From an uncultured Porphyromonadaceae bacterium (lineage in GTDB: Bacteria > Bacteroidota > Bacteroidia > Bacteroidales > Muribaculaceae): a stretch of 58,218 nucleotides of DNA. Shown here in pieces: positions 19,327 to 28,211 of this stretch. Positions within the stretch are counted from its first letter, which is position 1, and each line of letters starts with the position of its first letter. The translations under genes and the position numbers were made by a program. The notes under the pieces were generated by a model, which worked only from the letters and a program-made list of their open reading frames with translations, was not told the origin of the DNA and did not search any database. The stretch covers positions 1 to 58,218 of the forward strand of contig CAMWLC010000013.1 of the NCBI GenBank assembly GCA_947174995.1. Direction: 5' to 3'.

Positions 19327-20676
19327 TCAGAGATAGAGCTGCTCGTCGGAGGCCGGGGTGTCGTCTACGGGGATGTCCTTGTTGACGTTCTTACATCCCT
19401 TCACGCCGTAGAAGAGCAGATATGCGAGCATGGCCACCACGAGCCAGTAGCTTTCGAGATAGCCGGCCTTCTGGGCGATGAGTTCCTGGATGAAGGGCAT
19501 CACGCCGCCACCCACGACCATCATCATGAAGAGACCGGAGGCCTGTGCGGTGTATTTGCCCAGACCCTCGACGGCAAGGTTGAAGATGCCGCCCCACATC
19601 ACGGACGTGCAGAGACCGCAGAGCACGAGGAACATCGCGGCCATGGGCACGTCAGCCGTGCTGAAGCCCTCCTCCACACTGTAGGCCGGCATGCTGACGC
19701 GGGCGTCGGGACTCACGAACATAGCGCATATCACCAGGCAGATGGCTACGGCCGACACGAATATCAGCTGCGTGCGGCTCGACACCTTTCCCGAGATGAA
19801 GGAGGAGGTGAAGCGGCCGCAAAGCATCAGAAGCCAGTAGACGGCGGCTACGGCGCCGGCTATTGCCGTGGCGTTGACCTCTATGCCGGAGGCTTGGGAA
19901 TCGGAGAGGAAGAATATGAGTGTGGAGGGTATGCCCACCTCGATGCCGACATAGAAGAAGATGCCGACGATGCCCAGCACGGTGTGGCGGAAGTTCCAGG
20001 CGCTGTGGCTGTATTTGGCCTTCGGGGCATTGGGGTCGATGAGATGCGGCTCGGGGATTGCGGCGCGCCAGATGATGAAGAAGGAGACCGCGAACACGGC
20101 CATTGCGATGTAGAGCAGCACGCGCACGTCACCCATCACGGTGGTGGACGTCACCTCGCCGATGAGCACGCCCACGAAGAGCGGCGTCAGCGTGCCGACC
20201 AGAGAGTTGAACGAGCCGCCCGCCTGAAGGAGCTGGTTGCCGCGCGTGCCTCCGCCGCCGAGCATGTTGAGCATGGGGTTGACCACGGTGTTGAGCATAC
20301 AGGCGCAGAAACCGCCGATGAAGGCGCCGCAAAGATAGATCACGAGCGCGGAGAGTCCCGTGCCGTCCCCCACGATGCTGGAGAGATACTGGAGGAACAT
20401 GCCGAAGAATCCGGCCGCGAGCGCCCACAGCGTGGTCTTCTTGTAGCCCACGCGCCCGAGCATATTGCCCGCGGGGATACCCATGAAGAGATATGCGGCG
20501 AAGTTCATCAGATTGCCGAGCATACCGGTAGAGGGATACTGGTTCTTCCAGATCGTGCCGATCGGAGCGGCGAGGTTGGTGACGAAAGATATCATTCCGA
20601 AGAGGAAGAACATCACGATTATCGTCACGATCTGTCCTCCCGGCCCCTTGGCTGTATTTGCATTTTTAATACCCAT
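19327..20676 (-). CDS. MFS sugar transporter, FucP/GluP-like
   Basis: A 449-residue inner-membrane protein with about 12 hydrophobic segments. The N-terminal FFLFGMISFVTNLAAPI and GIPAGNMLGRVGYKKTTLWAL resemble the proton-coupled fucose/glucose/galactose symporters of the FHS family, common in Bacteroidales. The sugar cannot be assigned. It is on the same strand as transketolase but is separated from it by the type B repeat; YggS lies 67 bases upstream. The stop codon is only 4 bases from the repeat end. Confidence 0.88.
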   Translation of the reverse strand: MGIKNANTAKGPGGQIVTIIVMFFLFGMISFVTNLAAPIGTIWKNQYPSTGMLGNLMNFAAYLFMGIPAGNMLGRVGYKKTTLWALAAGFFGMFLQYLSSIVGDGTGLSALVIYLCGAFIGGFCACMLNTVVNPMLNMLGGGGTRGNQLLQAGGSFNSLVGTLTPLFVGVLIGEVTSTTVMGDVRVLLYIAMAVFAVSFFIIWRAAIPEPHLIDPNAPKAKYSHSAWNFRHTVLGIVGIFFYVGIEVGIPSTLIFFLSDSQASGIEVNATAIAGAVAAVYWLLMLCGRFTSSFISGKVSSRTQLIFVSAVAICLVICAMFVSPDARVSMPAYSVEEGFSTADVPMAAMFLVLCGLCTSVMWGGIFNLAVEGLGKYTAQASGLFMMMVVGGGVMPFIQELIAQKAGYLESYWLVVAMLAYLLFYGVKGCKNVNKDIPVDDTPASDEQLYL

Positions 20677-20743
20677 GGTGCTTGTATTTTAAGTGGTTCA
20701 GATGTTGTAGAAAAAATTTATTCCCCTATTTGGCCGGAGATGC

Positions 20744-21415
20744 TCAGTATTGCCGCTCGCCGAAGATGAAGGTGCCTATGCGTATGAGGTCGGAGCCCTC
20801 CTCCACCGCTATTCTCCAGTCTCCGCTCATCCCCATGGACACCTTGTCGAATCCGCGCAGGCCGAGAGTCTCGTTGTGGCGGATGGAATCAAACACGTCA
20901 TATATCAGGTGGAAGTCGGCACGTACCCGCTCCATGTCGTCGGTATTGGAAGCCATTCCCATGACGCCGCAGATGTGGGTATTGGTGAGTTTTTCAAATC
21001 TGCGCTCCAGAAAATACTCCATCAGCTCCACCGGGGTGAATCCGAATTTGGTCTCTTCGCGGGCCACGTGAAGCTGCATCAGCACATTGGTGGTCACCCC
21101 GGCCTTGCGCGACTCCGCGTCTATAAGGTCGAGCAGTTTTTCGGAGTCCACGCTCTCGATCAAGGCGGTGTGGCCGATAAGGGCCTTCACCTTGTTGGTC
21201 TGTAGGTGTCCGATGAAATGCCAGCGCACATCCGCGGGCATCTCGGGTATCTTGGCGAGTAACTCCTGCACACGGCTCTCGCCGAAGATGCGCTGTCCGG
21301 CGTCGTACGCCTCCCGGAGGGCTTCCACGGGATGGAATTTGGAGACCGCCACTATCTCCACTCCCTCCGGCACTTCGGAGCGGAGCTGCTCAAGGCGCGA
21401 TGCTATGTCACTCAT
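20744..21415 (-). CDS. YggS-family PLP homeostasis protein
   Basis: A single-domain alanine-racemase-fold PLP carrier (YggS/PLPBP), about 223 residues from ATG 21415 (MSDIASRLEQL). The PLP Lys lies in VEIVAVSKFHPVEALREAY; other signatures are FGESRVQELLAKI, WHFIGHLQTNKVK, MQLHVAREETKFGF, ICGVMGMASNTDD and the C-terminal VSMGMSGDWRIAVEEGSDLIRIGT. The start overlaps the upstream DUF4494 gene by 8 bases (ATGAGTGA), suggesting translational coupling. Confidence 0.93.
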   Translation of the reverse strand: MSDIASRLEQLRSEVPEGVEIVAVSKFHPVEALREAYDAGQRIFGESRVQELLAKIPEMPADVRWHFIGHLQTNKVKALIGHTALIESVDSEKLLDLIDAESRKAGVTTNVLMQLHVAREETKFGFTPVELMEYFLERRFEKLTNTHICGVMGMASNTDDMERVRADFHLIYDVFDSIRHNETLGLRGFDKVSMGMSGDWRIAVEEGSDLIRIGTFIFGERQY

Positions 21416-21872
21416 TGCTGTCAGGTTTTGGGCCCTCAGGGTGATCGAGACGCAGGGGATACACATCCATAAGCGGGGTTTCGGCTATTGACGCTATGTC
21501 AAAATCAGCCATGGTGCCTTTCATACCCTCCATAAACCGGCGCAACGCCCCCTCGAAATCGGAGGCCTGCACGAGGATGAAACTTGCCGTGCGCTTCTCC
21601 GTGCCGCTCTTCTCGTCGAGAGTGATGAAATTCACTTTGACCATATAATACTTGTCGGCCGAGTCATCGAAGAAAATTTCGGAAATCCTGGTTTTCTTCA
21701 CTGCTGAAATTGAAAACTCTCCCGAAATGAAGGGAGTCATTTCCTCGATTATGCGGGCCTCGGCCTCCGTAAAGGTGAGAGCGTCCACAAGATAAGGCTC
21801 GTTGACCTTCTTCACGGCCCCGTTCTCCTGCATCTTGTCATATTTCACCTTGGTTTCAAACCACATTGCCAT
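21408..21872 (-). CDS. DUF4494 protein
   Basis: A 154-residue cytoplasmic protein matching the Bacteroidetes DUF4494 family (WFETKVKYDKMQENGAVKKV, EPYLVDALTFTEAEARI, KYYMVKVNFITLDEKSG). The function is unknown; it is often next to yggS in this phylum. The last bases overlap the yggS start. MWFETKVKY at 21866 is an alternative start. The -7 box TAACTTTG (21913-21920, minus strand) may belong to its promoter, though no good -33 box is in register. Confidence 0.87.
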   Translation of the reverse strand: MAMWFETKVKYDKMQENGAVKKVNEPYLVDALTFTEAEARIIEEMTPFISGEFSISAVKKTRISEIFFDDSADKYYMVKVNFITLDEKSGTEKRTASFILVQASDFEGALRRFMEGMKGTMADFDIASIAETPLMDVYPLRLDHPEGPKPDSNE

Positions 21873-21973
21873 AAGATAAGTATAAGTATGTGTCTCTAAA
21901 AATTCCTGAATGCAAAGTTAACAATTTATTCTTATTTAGCCCCCTATCACACAAATTTTTTATCCGTGGCGAA

Positions 21974-22017
21974 AAATATAGGGCGCCGATTCATGAGTGA
22001 ATCGACGCCCTATATTT
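21974..22017 (-). terminator. Intrinsic terminator of the NlpE-like gene
   Basis: A 20-base stem with one mismatch (21974-21993 with 21998-22017) and a TGAG loop, read on the minus strand into TTTTTCG. It lies 43 bases after the stop at 22060. Confidence 0.85.
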
Positions 22018-22059
22018 AATCTGAAATGATGACGTGGCACGCCACGTCCCTGCAATCGT

Positions 22060-22560
22060 TTATTTCGCTGTCAGGGTGTAGAGTTCCGGATTGGCGGGAA
22101 GCTCGATGTCGGCGTTGACCAGAGTCAGCGTCTGGTTCTCGTTGATCAGGAAATAGGAGGGAGTGGCCGTTGCGGCTCCCAAGAGGTCTTTCGCGTCGGG
22201 AGTCAGCACAAGATACTCGAGTGTCTTGCCGTCGACCTGCTTGGTGGCCTTGCGGAAGTCTCCTTCGGAATAGGAAGTGGAGGCGGCGGTGATGCCGGCA
22301 GCCGAGATTGAATCCGCGGCTACGGTGTTCTCCACCATGATGAAGTCACCGTCGGTGTAGTTATGGTCATCATCAAAGTCGAGTTTGAGCGTCACCACGT
22401 TGCCCTGTGCGTCAGCGGCGGGGAGGATGCCCGAATAGAGCATTTCCTTGTCACCGTTGGCAGATGCCCCCGCAGCGGAGGGTGTGCCCGAGGCATTGCT
22501 GCAAGCCGTCAGACCAAATGCCGCCAAAGCGGCGATTCCAAATAATGCTTTTGTCTTCAT
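22060..22560 (-). CDS. NlpE-like lipoprotein without the CxxC motif
   Basis: A 166-residue predicted lipoprotein: MKTKALFGIAALAAFGLTAC gives a signal peptide and a lipobox LTAC with the lipidated Cys at residue 20. The mature part has the order of the NlpE N-terminal domain (LYSGILPAADAQGNVVTLKL, ATPSYFLINENQTLTLVNAD, then a final YTLTAK), but the usual Cys pair of PCADCPG is replaced by PAADAQG. In NlpE this domain senses copper or envelope stress; loss of the Cys pair suggests it does not bind metal that way. The family match is remote, so lipocalin-like is an alternative. Confidence 0.7.
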   Translation of the reverse strand: MKTKALFGIAALAAFGLTACSNASGTPSAAGASANGDKEMLYSGILPAADAQGNVVTLKLDFDDDHNYTDGDFIMVENTVAADSISAAGITAASTSYSEGDFRKATKQVDGKTLEYLVLTPDAKDLLGAATATPSYFLINENQTLTLVNADIELPANPELYTLTAK

Positions 22561-22642
22561 GTATATATCTTTTGTTTTGGTTTAAGTTATAACGTCTTAT
22601 ATCCTCTGACGGTTCTCCAAGACCCCATCTCACAAAGAAATG

Positions 22643-23839
22643 TCAGACACCGGGACGGTTGAGCGTCAGCAACACTATCTGCGGCCAGGCACCGAGGCGG
22701 AAGGGGATGTTCTCCCCCACTCCGGTGCTGACGTATAGCTTCTGCGCCCCGTCGTCATACAGTCCTCCCCACTCCGGATAAATCCACTTCGAGGGGGACC
22801 ACCCGCCGATCTTCAGCTGCATGGCGTGGGTGTGGCCCGAGAGCGTAAGATCGATGTCGGTGTCGGGCACCACTTCACGCTCCCAATGGGAGGGGTCATG
22901 CGAAAGGAGTATCTTGAAGGCTACACTGTCCACCCCCTCCATAGCCCCCTTGAGGTCCGAGCGGTCCGGGAAGTTGCGGCTGCCGGCATTCTCCACTCCT
23001 ATTATCGCGAGGGTGTCTGATCCACGGGTTATCACGGCCGACTCGTTGAGCAACAGGCGCCATCCCATCTTCCGCTCCTTATCCCTTAGCCGGGCGCAAG
23101 CCTTGACCGGATTGTCGGGAGCTTTGTATTCCCGATAAAGGCAGTAGTCGTGGTTGCCAAGCACACTTAAGACTCCGTCGCGTGCTTTGAGCCGGGACAA
23201 CTCCCCGACAAATTCCTCGACTTCTGCCGGATCGCTGTTCACAAGATCTCCGGTAAACACTATAAGATCAGGGTCGAGAGAATTCACACGATCCACTATC
23301 TTCCTCACCGCCCCCGGAGAAAGGGCATACGTCCCGATATGGAAGTCTGAGAGCTGCACTATCTTGTAGTCGTCGAAAGCCACCGGGATTTTCGGAGAGT
23401 TGATTGTGATTCTGTCCACGGTCAGTCTGCGCCATCCGAACACCGAGCCATACGCGCTCATACATAGGCAGCCCCCCGCCGTCACAAGCGCAAGGGCATT
23501 GAAGATGTGGGAAGCCGGGGGCCAGAACAGACCCACACCTTTGCCTATAAGGGACACAAGCGTGAAAATCACTACCGGAAAGACGTAACACGCGATAATC
23601 CAGAAAGCGATGTTGAAGAGCATCATGCGATAATCATGACCCAGACTCATGCGGCCCAGGACCACACCCAACGCCAAGGTGGGAAGCAGGAATAGCCCCT
23701 TGAGCCACCAGGAGACATCCCTCATGGCGCCGAATATCACGTAGCAATCGGAAAATATGAGAACGGCTAATAATATCAGGATTATGGAAACCATAGGATA
23801 TGTCAGTGAAAAAAGTTGGTGAATCTTACCTACAAACAT
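22643..23839 (-). CDS. Membrane-anchored metallophosphoesterase
   Basis: A calcineurin-like phosphoesterase behind four or five N-terminal membrane helices. Metal-ligand motifs are QLSDFHIGTY, VFTGDLVNSD, LGNHDYC, LLSHDPSHW and LSGHTHAMQLKIG, complete and in order. This resembles the YaeI/LpxG-like membrane phosphoesterases of Bacteroidetes; the substrate is unknown. I pick ATG 23839 (MFVGKIHQLF); a GTG at 23956 extends the frame by 39 residues but overlaps the divergent cyd promoter, and ATG 23794 is also possible. Confidence 0.85.
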   Translation of the reverse strand: MFVGKIHQLFSLTYPMVSIILILLAVLIFSDCYVIFGAMRDVSWWLKGLFLLPTLALGVVLGRMSLGHDYRMMLFNIAFWIIACYVFPVVIFTLVSLIGKGVGLFWPPASHIFNALALVTAGGCLCMSAYGSVFGWRRLTVDRITINSPKIPVAFDDYKIVQLSDFHIGTYALSPGAVRKIVDRVNSLDPDLIVFTGDLVNSDPAEVEEFVGELSRLKARDGVLSVLGNHDYCLYREYKAPDNPVKACARLRDKERKMGWRLLLNESAVITRGSDTLAIIGVENAGSRNFPDRSDLKGAMEGVDSVAFKILLSHDPSHWEREVVPDTDIDLTLSGHTHAMQLKIGGWSPSKWIYPEWGGLYDDGAQKLYVSTGVGENIPFRLGAWPQIVLLTLNRPGV

Positions 23840-23878
23840 CGGTAACGGGAGGAAAGTTTGCAAAAAGTCGGCATATCG

Positions 23879-23910
23879 TTTCACTATTTCGCGGGGATTT
23901 GCTAAATTTG
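23879..23910 (+). promoter_or_regulatory. Promoter of the DUF4492-cydAB run
   Basis: TTTC (23879-23882), 20 bases, TAAATTTG (23903-23910): a -33/-7 pair with one mismatch, about 50 bases before the ATG at 23961. Confidence 0.8.
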
Positions 23911-23960
23911 CGCTAAGAAGAAACAATGTCTCATTTTCTCCGGAAGCAAACCACACGTAT

Positions 23961-24188
23961 ATGGCACTGACTCTGTTTTCATCACCGTTTGTCCGGGTCT
24001 GGCGTTTTTACCGCGACGGATTCCGCGAGATGACCGTGGGACGTACGCTCTGGGCCATCATCATCATCAAGCTGATAGTGATGTTCGGCATACTCAAGCT
24101 CTTTTTCTTCCCCGATCTGCTCAGCCGCGATTTCGACAGCGACGAGCAACGCGCGGCCCATGTCCGCTCGGAACTCACGCGGCGGTAG
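23961..24188 (+). CDS. DUF4492 protein preceding cydA
   Basis: A 75-residue protein with one membrane helix (WAIIIIKLIVMFGILKLFFF, about residues 32-51) and a charged C-terminus. DUF4492 is found directly upstream of cydAB in many Bacteroidetes, so it is probably an accessory small subunit or assembly factor of cytochrome bd; that role is inference. An upstream ATG at 23936 is in another frame and stops at once. Confidence 0.85.
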   Translation: MALTLFSSPFVRVWRFYRDGFREMTVGRTLWAIIIIKLIVMFGILKLFFFPDLLSRDFDSDEQRAAHVRSELTRR

Positions 24189-24232
24189 CGATTCCCGACA
24201 CTGATTAACAACAAACACTTAAACCAACTATC

Positions 24233-25825
24233 ATGACAGACTTAATGACAACCGTAGATTGGTCGCGGTGGCAGTTCGCCCTCACGGCCATCTATCATTG
24301 GCTCTTCGTCCCCCTCACCCTGGGTCTCTCGGTGATGGTGGCCGTCATGGAGAGCGTCTACGTCAGGACTCGCTCGGCCGCATGGCTGGCCACGACGAAA
24401 TTCTGGATGCGTCTCTTCGGTATCAATTTCGCCATCGGAGTGGCCACGGGCCTGATTCTCGAGTTCGAGTTCGGCACCAACTGGAGCAACTATTCCTGGT
24501 TTGTCGGCGACATCTTCGGCGCTCCGCTCGCCATCGAGGGCATCCTTGCTTTCTTCATGGAGTCCACGTTCATAGCCGTGATGTTTTTCGGCTGGAAGCG
24601 CGTGAGTCCCGGTTTTCATCTGGCCGCCACATGGCTCACCGCCCTGGGCGCCTCCATCTCGGCCCTGTGGATTCTCGTGGCCAACGCCTGGATGCAGTAT
24701 CCCGTGGGAATGGAGTTCGATCCCGCCCAGATGCGCAATGTGATGACCGATTTCTGGTCGCTCTTCTCCGGAGTGGCCGTCAACAAATTCTTCCACGCCG
24801 TGCTTTCGGGCTGGGCCCTGGCCGGAGTCTTCGTGATCGGAGTGAGCGCATGGTTCCTGCTGCGCGGCTCCAACCGCGAGTTTGCTTTCCGCTCCATCAA
24901 GGTGGGAGGCTGGATGGGCCTCGCAGGTCTGCTGCTCACCATGTACACCGGCGACGGCTCCGCTGTCGAGGTGGCCAAATGCCAGCCCATGAAACTGGCC
25001 GCGATGGAGGGACTCTATGACGGCTCGCACGGCCAAAGCCTCGTGGCCCTCGCCGCCCTTAATCCCGACAAGCGCTTCGATAATCAGGAAGATCCCTACC
25101 TGTTCGAGATGTCGCTCCCCAAAGGATTGTCGATTCTCGCCAATCACGACGCCTCCTCATTCGTTCCGGGCATCAACGATCTGGTCAACGGCATCAGCTT
25201 CACGCCCGAGGGCGACACCATCCGCACCGTGGCTTACGCCGAACGCATCGAGCGCGGACGCCGCGCCCACGAGGCCCTGCGGCAGTATGACCGCGCTATG
25301 GTGGCGCGGGACACAGCCGCCATGGAAGAGGCCGAGACACTCCTGCGCGCCGACTATCCCTATTTCGGCTACGGCTATTTCGACTCCGTGGAGGAGGCCA
25401 TACCCCCCGTGCCCGTCACGTTCTACTCCTTCCGCGTGATGGTGATGCTGGGCGGATATTTCCTCCTTTTCTTCTTCGTGGCCCTCGTGCTGGTATACCG
25501 TTTCCCCCGCGCACTTGACTCCAACAAGGCCACGCAGTGGATAGCGATGCTCTCCGTGCCCCTGATGTGGGTGTGCAGCGAAGCCGGATGGATGGTGGCC
25601 GAGGTGGGCCGTCAGCCCTGGACCGTGCAGGATCTCCTGCCTACACGCGCCGCCGTCTCATTCCTCGAGCCGGGCGCCGTGATGGCCACTTTCTGGATGT
25701 TTGCCGGCGTATTCACCGTGCTCCTCGTGGCTGAAGTCAGCATCATGATGCGCCAGATCTCCAAGGCACGCACCGAAGACCTGGACCGCGGCACCGGAGT
25801 CCTTTCATCATCCGACACCCATTGA
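24233..25825 (+). CDS. cydA: Cytochrome bd ubiquinol/menaquinol oxidase subunit I
   Basis: High-affinity terminal oxidase subunit that oxidises quinol and carries the haems, in the inner membrane. The 530-residue protein has about nine helices. AIYHWLFVPLTLG holds the haem b595 His, GVATGLILEFEFGTNW the conserved Glu region, and EVGRQPWTVQDLLPTRAAVS the family GRQPW signature after the Q-loop. It lets an obligate or nano-aerobic anaerobe scavenge oxygen. CydB follows, and DUF4492 precedes. Confidence 0.97.
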   Translation: MTDLMTTVDWSRWQFALTAIYHWLFVPLTLGLSVMVAVMESVYVRTRSAAWLATTKFWMRLFGINFAIGVATGLILEFEFGTNWSNYSWFVGDIFGAPLAIEGILAFFMESTFIAVMFFGWKRVSPGFHLAATWLTALGASISALWILVANAWMQYPVGMEFDPAQMRNVMTDFWSLFSGVAVNKFFHAVLSGWALAGVFVIGVSAWFLLRGSNREFAFRSIKVGGWMGLAGLLLTMYTGDGSAVEVAKCQPMKLAAMEGLYDGSHGQSLVALAALNPDKRFDNQEDPYLFEMSLPKGLSILANHDASSFVPGINDLVNGISFTPEGDTIRTVAYAERIERGRRAHEALRQYDRAMVARDTAAMEEAETLLRADYPYFGYGYFDSVEEAIPPVPVTFYSFRVMVMLGGYFLLFFFVALVLVYRFPRALDSNKATQWIAMLSVPLMWVCSEAGWMVAEVGRQPWTVQDLLPTRAAVSFLEPGAVMATFWMFAGVFTVLLVAEVSIMMRQISKARTEDLDRGTGVLSSSDTH

Positions 25826-25865
25826 AACTCTAAACGATAAGTTGAATCCTCTAAACGAATCCATT

Positions 25866-26981
25866 ATGACTACTCTTGAATGTCTCCAGACATATTGGTG
25901 GCTTATAGTATCGGTGCTCGGAGGTCTGCTGGTGTTTCTGCTTTTCGTGCAGGGTGGCCAGTCGATGCTGCTCAATTCCGGCTCGACACGCAACACCGAC
26001 CTTATAGTCGATGCCGTGGGCCGCAAATGGGAACTCACCTTCACCACGCTCGTCACCTTCGGCGGAGCCGCCTTCGCCGCCTTCCCCCTGTTTTACTCCA
26101 CGAGCTTCGGCGGAGCCTACTGGCTGTGGATGATCATACTCTTCAGCTTCGTGCTCCAGGCCGTCAGCTACGAATACCGCCGCAAGCCGGGTAATGTGTT
26201 GGGCACACGCACGTATGACGTGTTCCTCTTCATCAACGGTTGCGTGGGGTGCATACTCCTCGGCGTGGCCGTGGGAATGTTCTTCTTCGGAGGTGACTTC
26301 ACTGTGACGCGCTCCAACCTGCTTGACAATTCCGCTCCGGTGATTTCCGTGTGGGGTCCGACCCACGGACTCGAGGCCATCTGCAGCTGGCGCAACCTGG
26401 TGCTGGGTGTGGCCGTGCTCTTCCTGGCCCGTACCCTCGCATCACTTTATCTCATCAACTACACGCGCGATGCCGAAGACTTCACGCTTGCCATGCGGCG
26501 CACGCTCTTTATCAACGCGGGATTGTTTCTTGTGTTCTTCCTCACGTTCCTCGCCGTGCTTCTCACAGCCCACGGCCTTCGTGCCGATGCTGACGGCACC
26601 CTGACGATAGAGCCCTATCTCTACCTGCATAATTTCCTGCAAAACTGGTGGCTCGCCGTCCTGCTCCTGGTCGGCGTGGTACTCGTGCTGTGGGGCATAT
26701 TCGGCACGGTCTTCTCCAAGACCTGGCGCGGGGGTATATGGCCGGCCGGCATAGGCACGGTGCTCACTGTGGTCGCCCTGCTGCTCTGCGCGGCTGTCAG
26801 AGGCACGGCTTTCCTCCCCTCGCTCTCTTCACCCGGCTCCTCGCTGACGCTGGCCAACGCATCCTCGACACAGTTCACGCTCACCGTGATGGCATGGGTA
26901 TCGGTGCTGGTGCCCTTCGTGATAGCATATATCTGGTATGTCTGGCGATCACTGGACCGCCCGGAGCGTGCCACGATATGA
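25866..26981 (+). CDS. cydB: Cytochrome bd oxidase subunit II
   Basis: Second membrane subunit of the bd oxidase. From ATG 25866 (MTTLECLQTYWWLIVSVLGG) it has 371 residues and about eight to nine helices; GRKWELTFTTLVTFGGAAFAAFP and YEYRRKPGN are family signatures. It starts 40 bases after cydA. An in-frame TTG at 25842 is a less likely start. Confidence 0.96.
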   Translation: MTTLECLQTYWWLIVSVLGGLLVFLLFVQGGQSMLLNSGSTRNTDLIVDAVGRKWELTFTTLVTFGGAAFAAFPLFYSTSFGGAYWLWMIILFSFVLQAVSYEYRRKPGNVLGTRTYDVFLFINGCVGCILLGVAVGMFFFGGDFTVTRSNLLDNSAPVISVWGPTHGLEAICSWRNLVLGVAVLFLARTLASLYLINYTRDAEDFTLAMRRTLFINAGLFLVFFLTFLAVLLTAHGLRADADGTLTIEPYLYLHNFLQNWWLAVLLLVGVVLVLWGIFGTVFSKTWRGGIWPAGIGTVLTVVALLLCAAVRGTAFLPSLSSPGSSLTLANASSTQFTLTVMAWVSVLVPFVIAYIWYVWRSLDRPERATI

Positions 26982-27006
26982 GCCAATCTACATTGAATAC
27001 TGAATT

Positions 27007-27570
27007 ATGTCGATCTACTGGCAACTCTTCACCTCCTTTTTCAAAATAGGAGCCTTCACCTTCGGGGGCGGTTGGGCCATGATCTCAATCATAGAGCGTG
27101 AAATCGTGGACAAGCATCACTGGATAGAACGCAGCGATTTCCTTGACCTTCTCGCCATCGCCCAATCGCTCCCCGGCATCCTGGCAGTCAATATCTCGAT
27201 AGCCGTCGGGGACAAGCTCAAGGGAGGCAAAGGAAGCATTATTGCCTCCCTGGGCACCATCCTTCCCTCCTTCCTTATAATTCTGGCCATCGCCATCTTC
27301 CTGACTCCGGACCTCATCAAGAGCAATAGGATGATCTCCTCCGTGTTCATGGGTATACGCCCGGCGGTGGTAGCGCTCATAGTAGCCCCGGTAATCACTT
27401 CGGCAAAGGCGGCCAAACTAACCCTCACCACCATCTGGATTCCGGCCATTGTGGCCCTGATGATATCGCTTGATTTAGGCACGGTCTCCAACCCCGTGCT
27501 CTATATCGTACTGGGCGGCCTGGGGGGATGGCTCCACTGGAAATACACCACGAAATCCCTCCACAACTGA
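27007..27570 (+). CDS. Chromate transporter, first half (CHR family)
   Basis: A short-chain CHR protein of 187 residues with about five to six membrane segments. The N-terminal signature FFKIGAFTFGGGWAMISIIEREIV is diagnostic, with AIAQSLPGILAVNISIAVGD following. Short CHR proteins work as pairs, and the partner is at 27600-28211. The substrate may be chromate or another oxyanion such as sulfate; the native role is uncertain. Confidence 0.9.
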   Translation: MSIYWQLFTSFFKIGAFTFGGGWAMISIIEREIVDKHHWIERSDFLDLLAIAQSLPGILAVNISIAVGDKLKGGKGSIIASLGTILPSFLIILAIAIFLTPDLIKSNRMISSVFMGIRPAVVALIVAPVITSAKAAKLTLTTIWIPAIVALMISLDLGTVSNPVLYIVLGGLGGWLHWKYTTKSLHN

Positions 27571-27599
27571 ACCCTGAACACTAAACCCTAAACACTGAA

Positions 27600-28211
27600 A
27601 TGTCAATCTACTGGCAACTTATCTGGGCCTATATAAAAATAGGAATCTTCGGGTTCGGAGGTGGCTACGCCATGCTCTCGCTCGTCGAGAAGACCGTGGT
27701 GACACCGGGCTGGATCACCGAACAGATGTTTACCGATATCGTGGCCATCTCGCAGATGACCCCGGGCCCCATCGGCATCAATTCGGCCACATATATCGGC
27801 TATGCCGCCCCCTCTCACGTGAATCCGGAGCTTTCCGGCGTCGGCTGGGGTATCCTTGGGTCATGTCTGGCCACGCTGGCCGTGACCGTCCCCTCGTTTA
27901 TCCTTGTGCTCTACTGCTCACACTTCATACGCCGACACAATGAAAGCGGTGTCATCAAGGCGATATTCGCCGGGCTGCGTCCGGTGGTGGTCGGCCTGAT
28001 AGCCTCGGCTGCAATAATGCTGATGAACGCGGCCAATTTCTGCCCGGACGGACAGTCTTATCAGCTTATATCGAGCATCGCCATCTGCGTGGCGGCTTTC
28101 TGTCTCGTATATTTCCCGCTGCCGACCGGCAAGGGAAAAACCGTAAAACTTCATCCAATTCTGGTTATCGTACTCGCAGGCATCGCGGGCTATCTGCTAT
28201 ATGGCATCTGA
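27600..28211 (+). CDS. Chromate transporter, second half (CHR family)
   Basis: Partner CHR protein, 203 residues, with the same signature in IKIGIFGFGGGYAMLSLVEKTV and AISQMTPGPIGINSATYIGY. It starts 29 bases after the first half; its stop overlaps the folC start by 11 bases, so translation of the two may be coupled. Confidence 0.9.
   Translation: MSIYWQLIWAYIKIGIFGFGGGYAMLSLVEKTVVTPGWITEQMFTDIVAISQMTPGPIGINSATYIGYAAPSHVNPELSGVGWGILGSCLATLAVTVPSFILVLYCSHFIRRHNESGVIKAIFAGLRPVVVGLIASAAIMLMNAANFCPDGQSYQLISSIAICVAAFCLVYFPLPTGKGKTVKLHPILVIVLAGIAGYLLYGI

Noticed and set aside
27571..27599. Short repeated AACACTAAACCCTAAACACTGA text between the two chromate transporter genes
   Set aside because: Too short and irregular to be more than a local duplication in a spacer.
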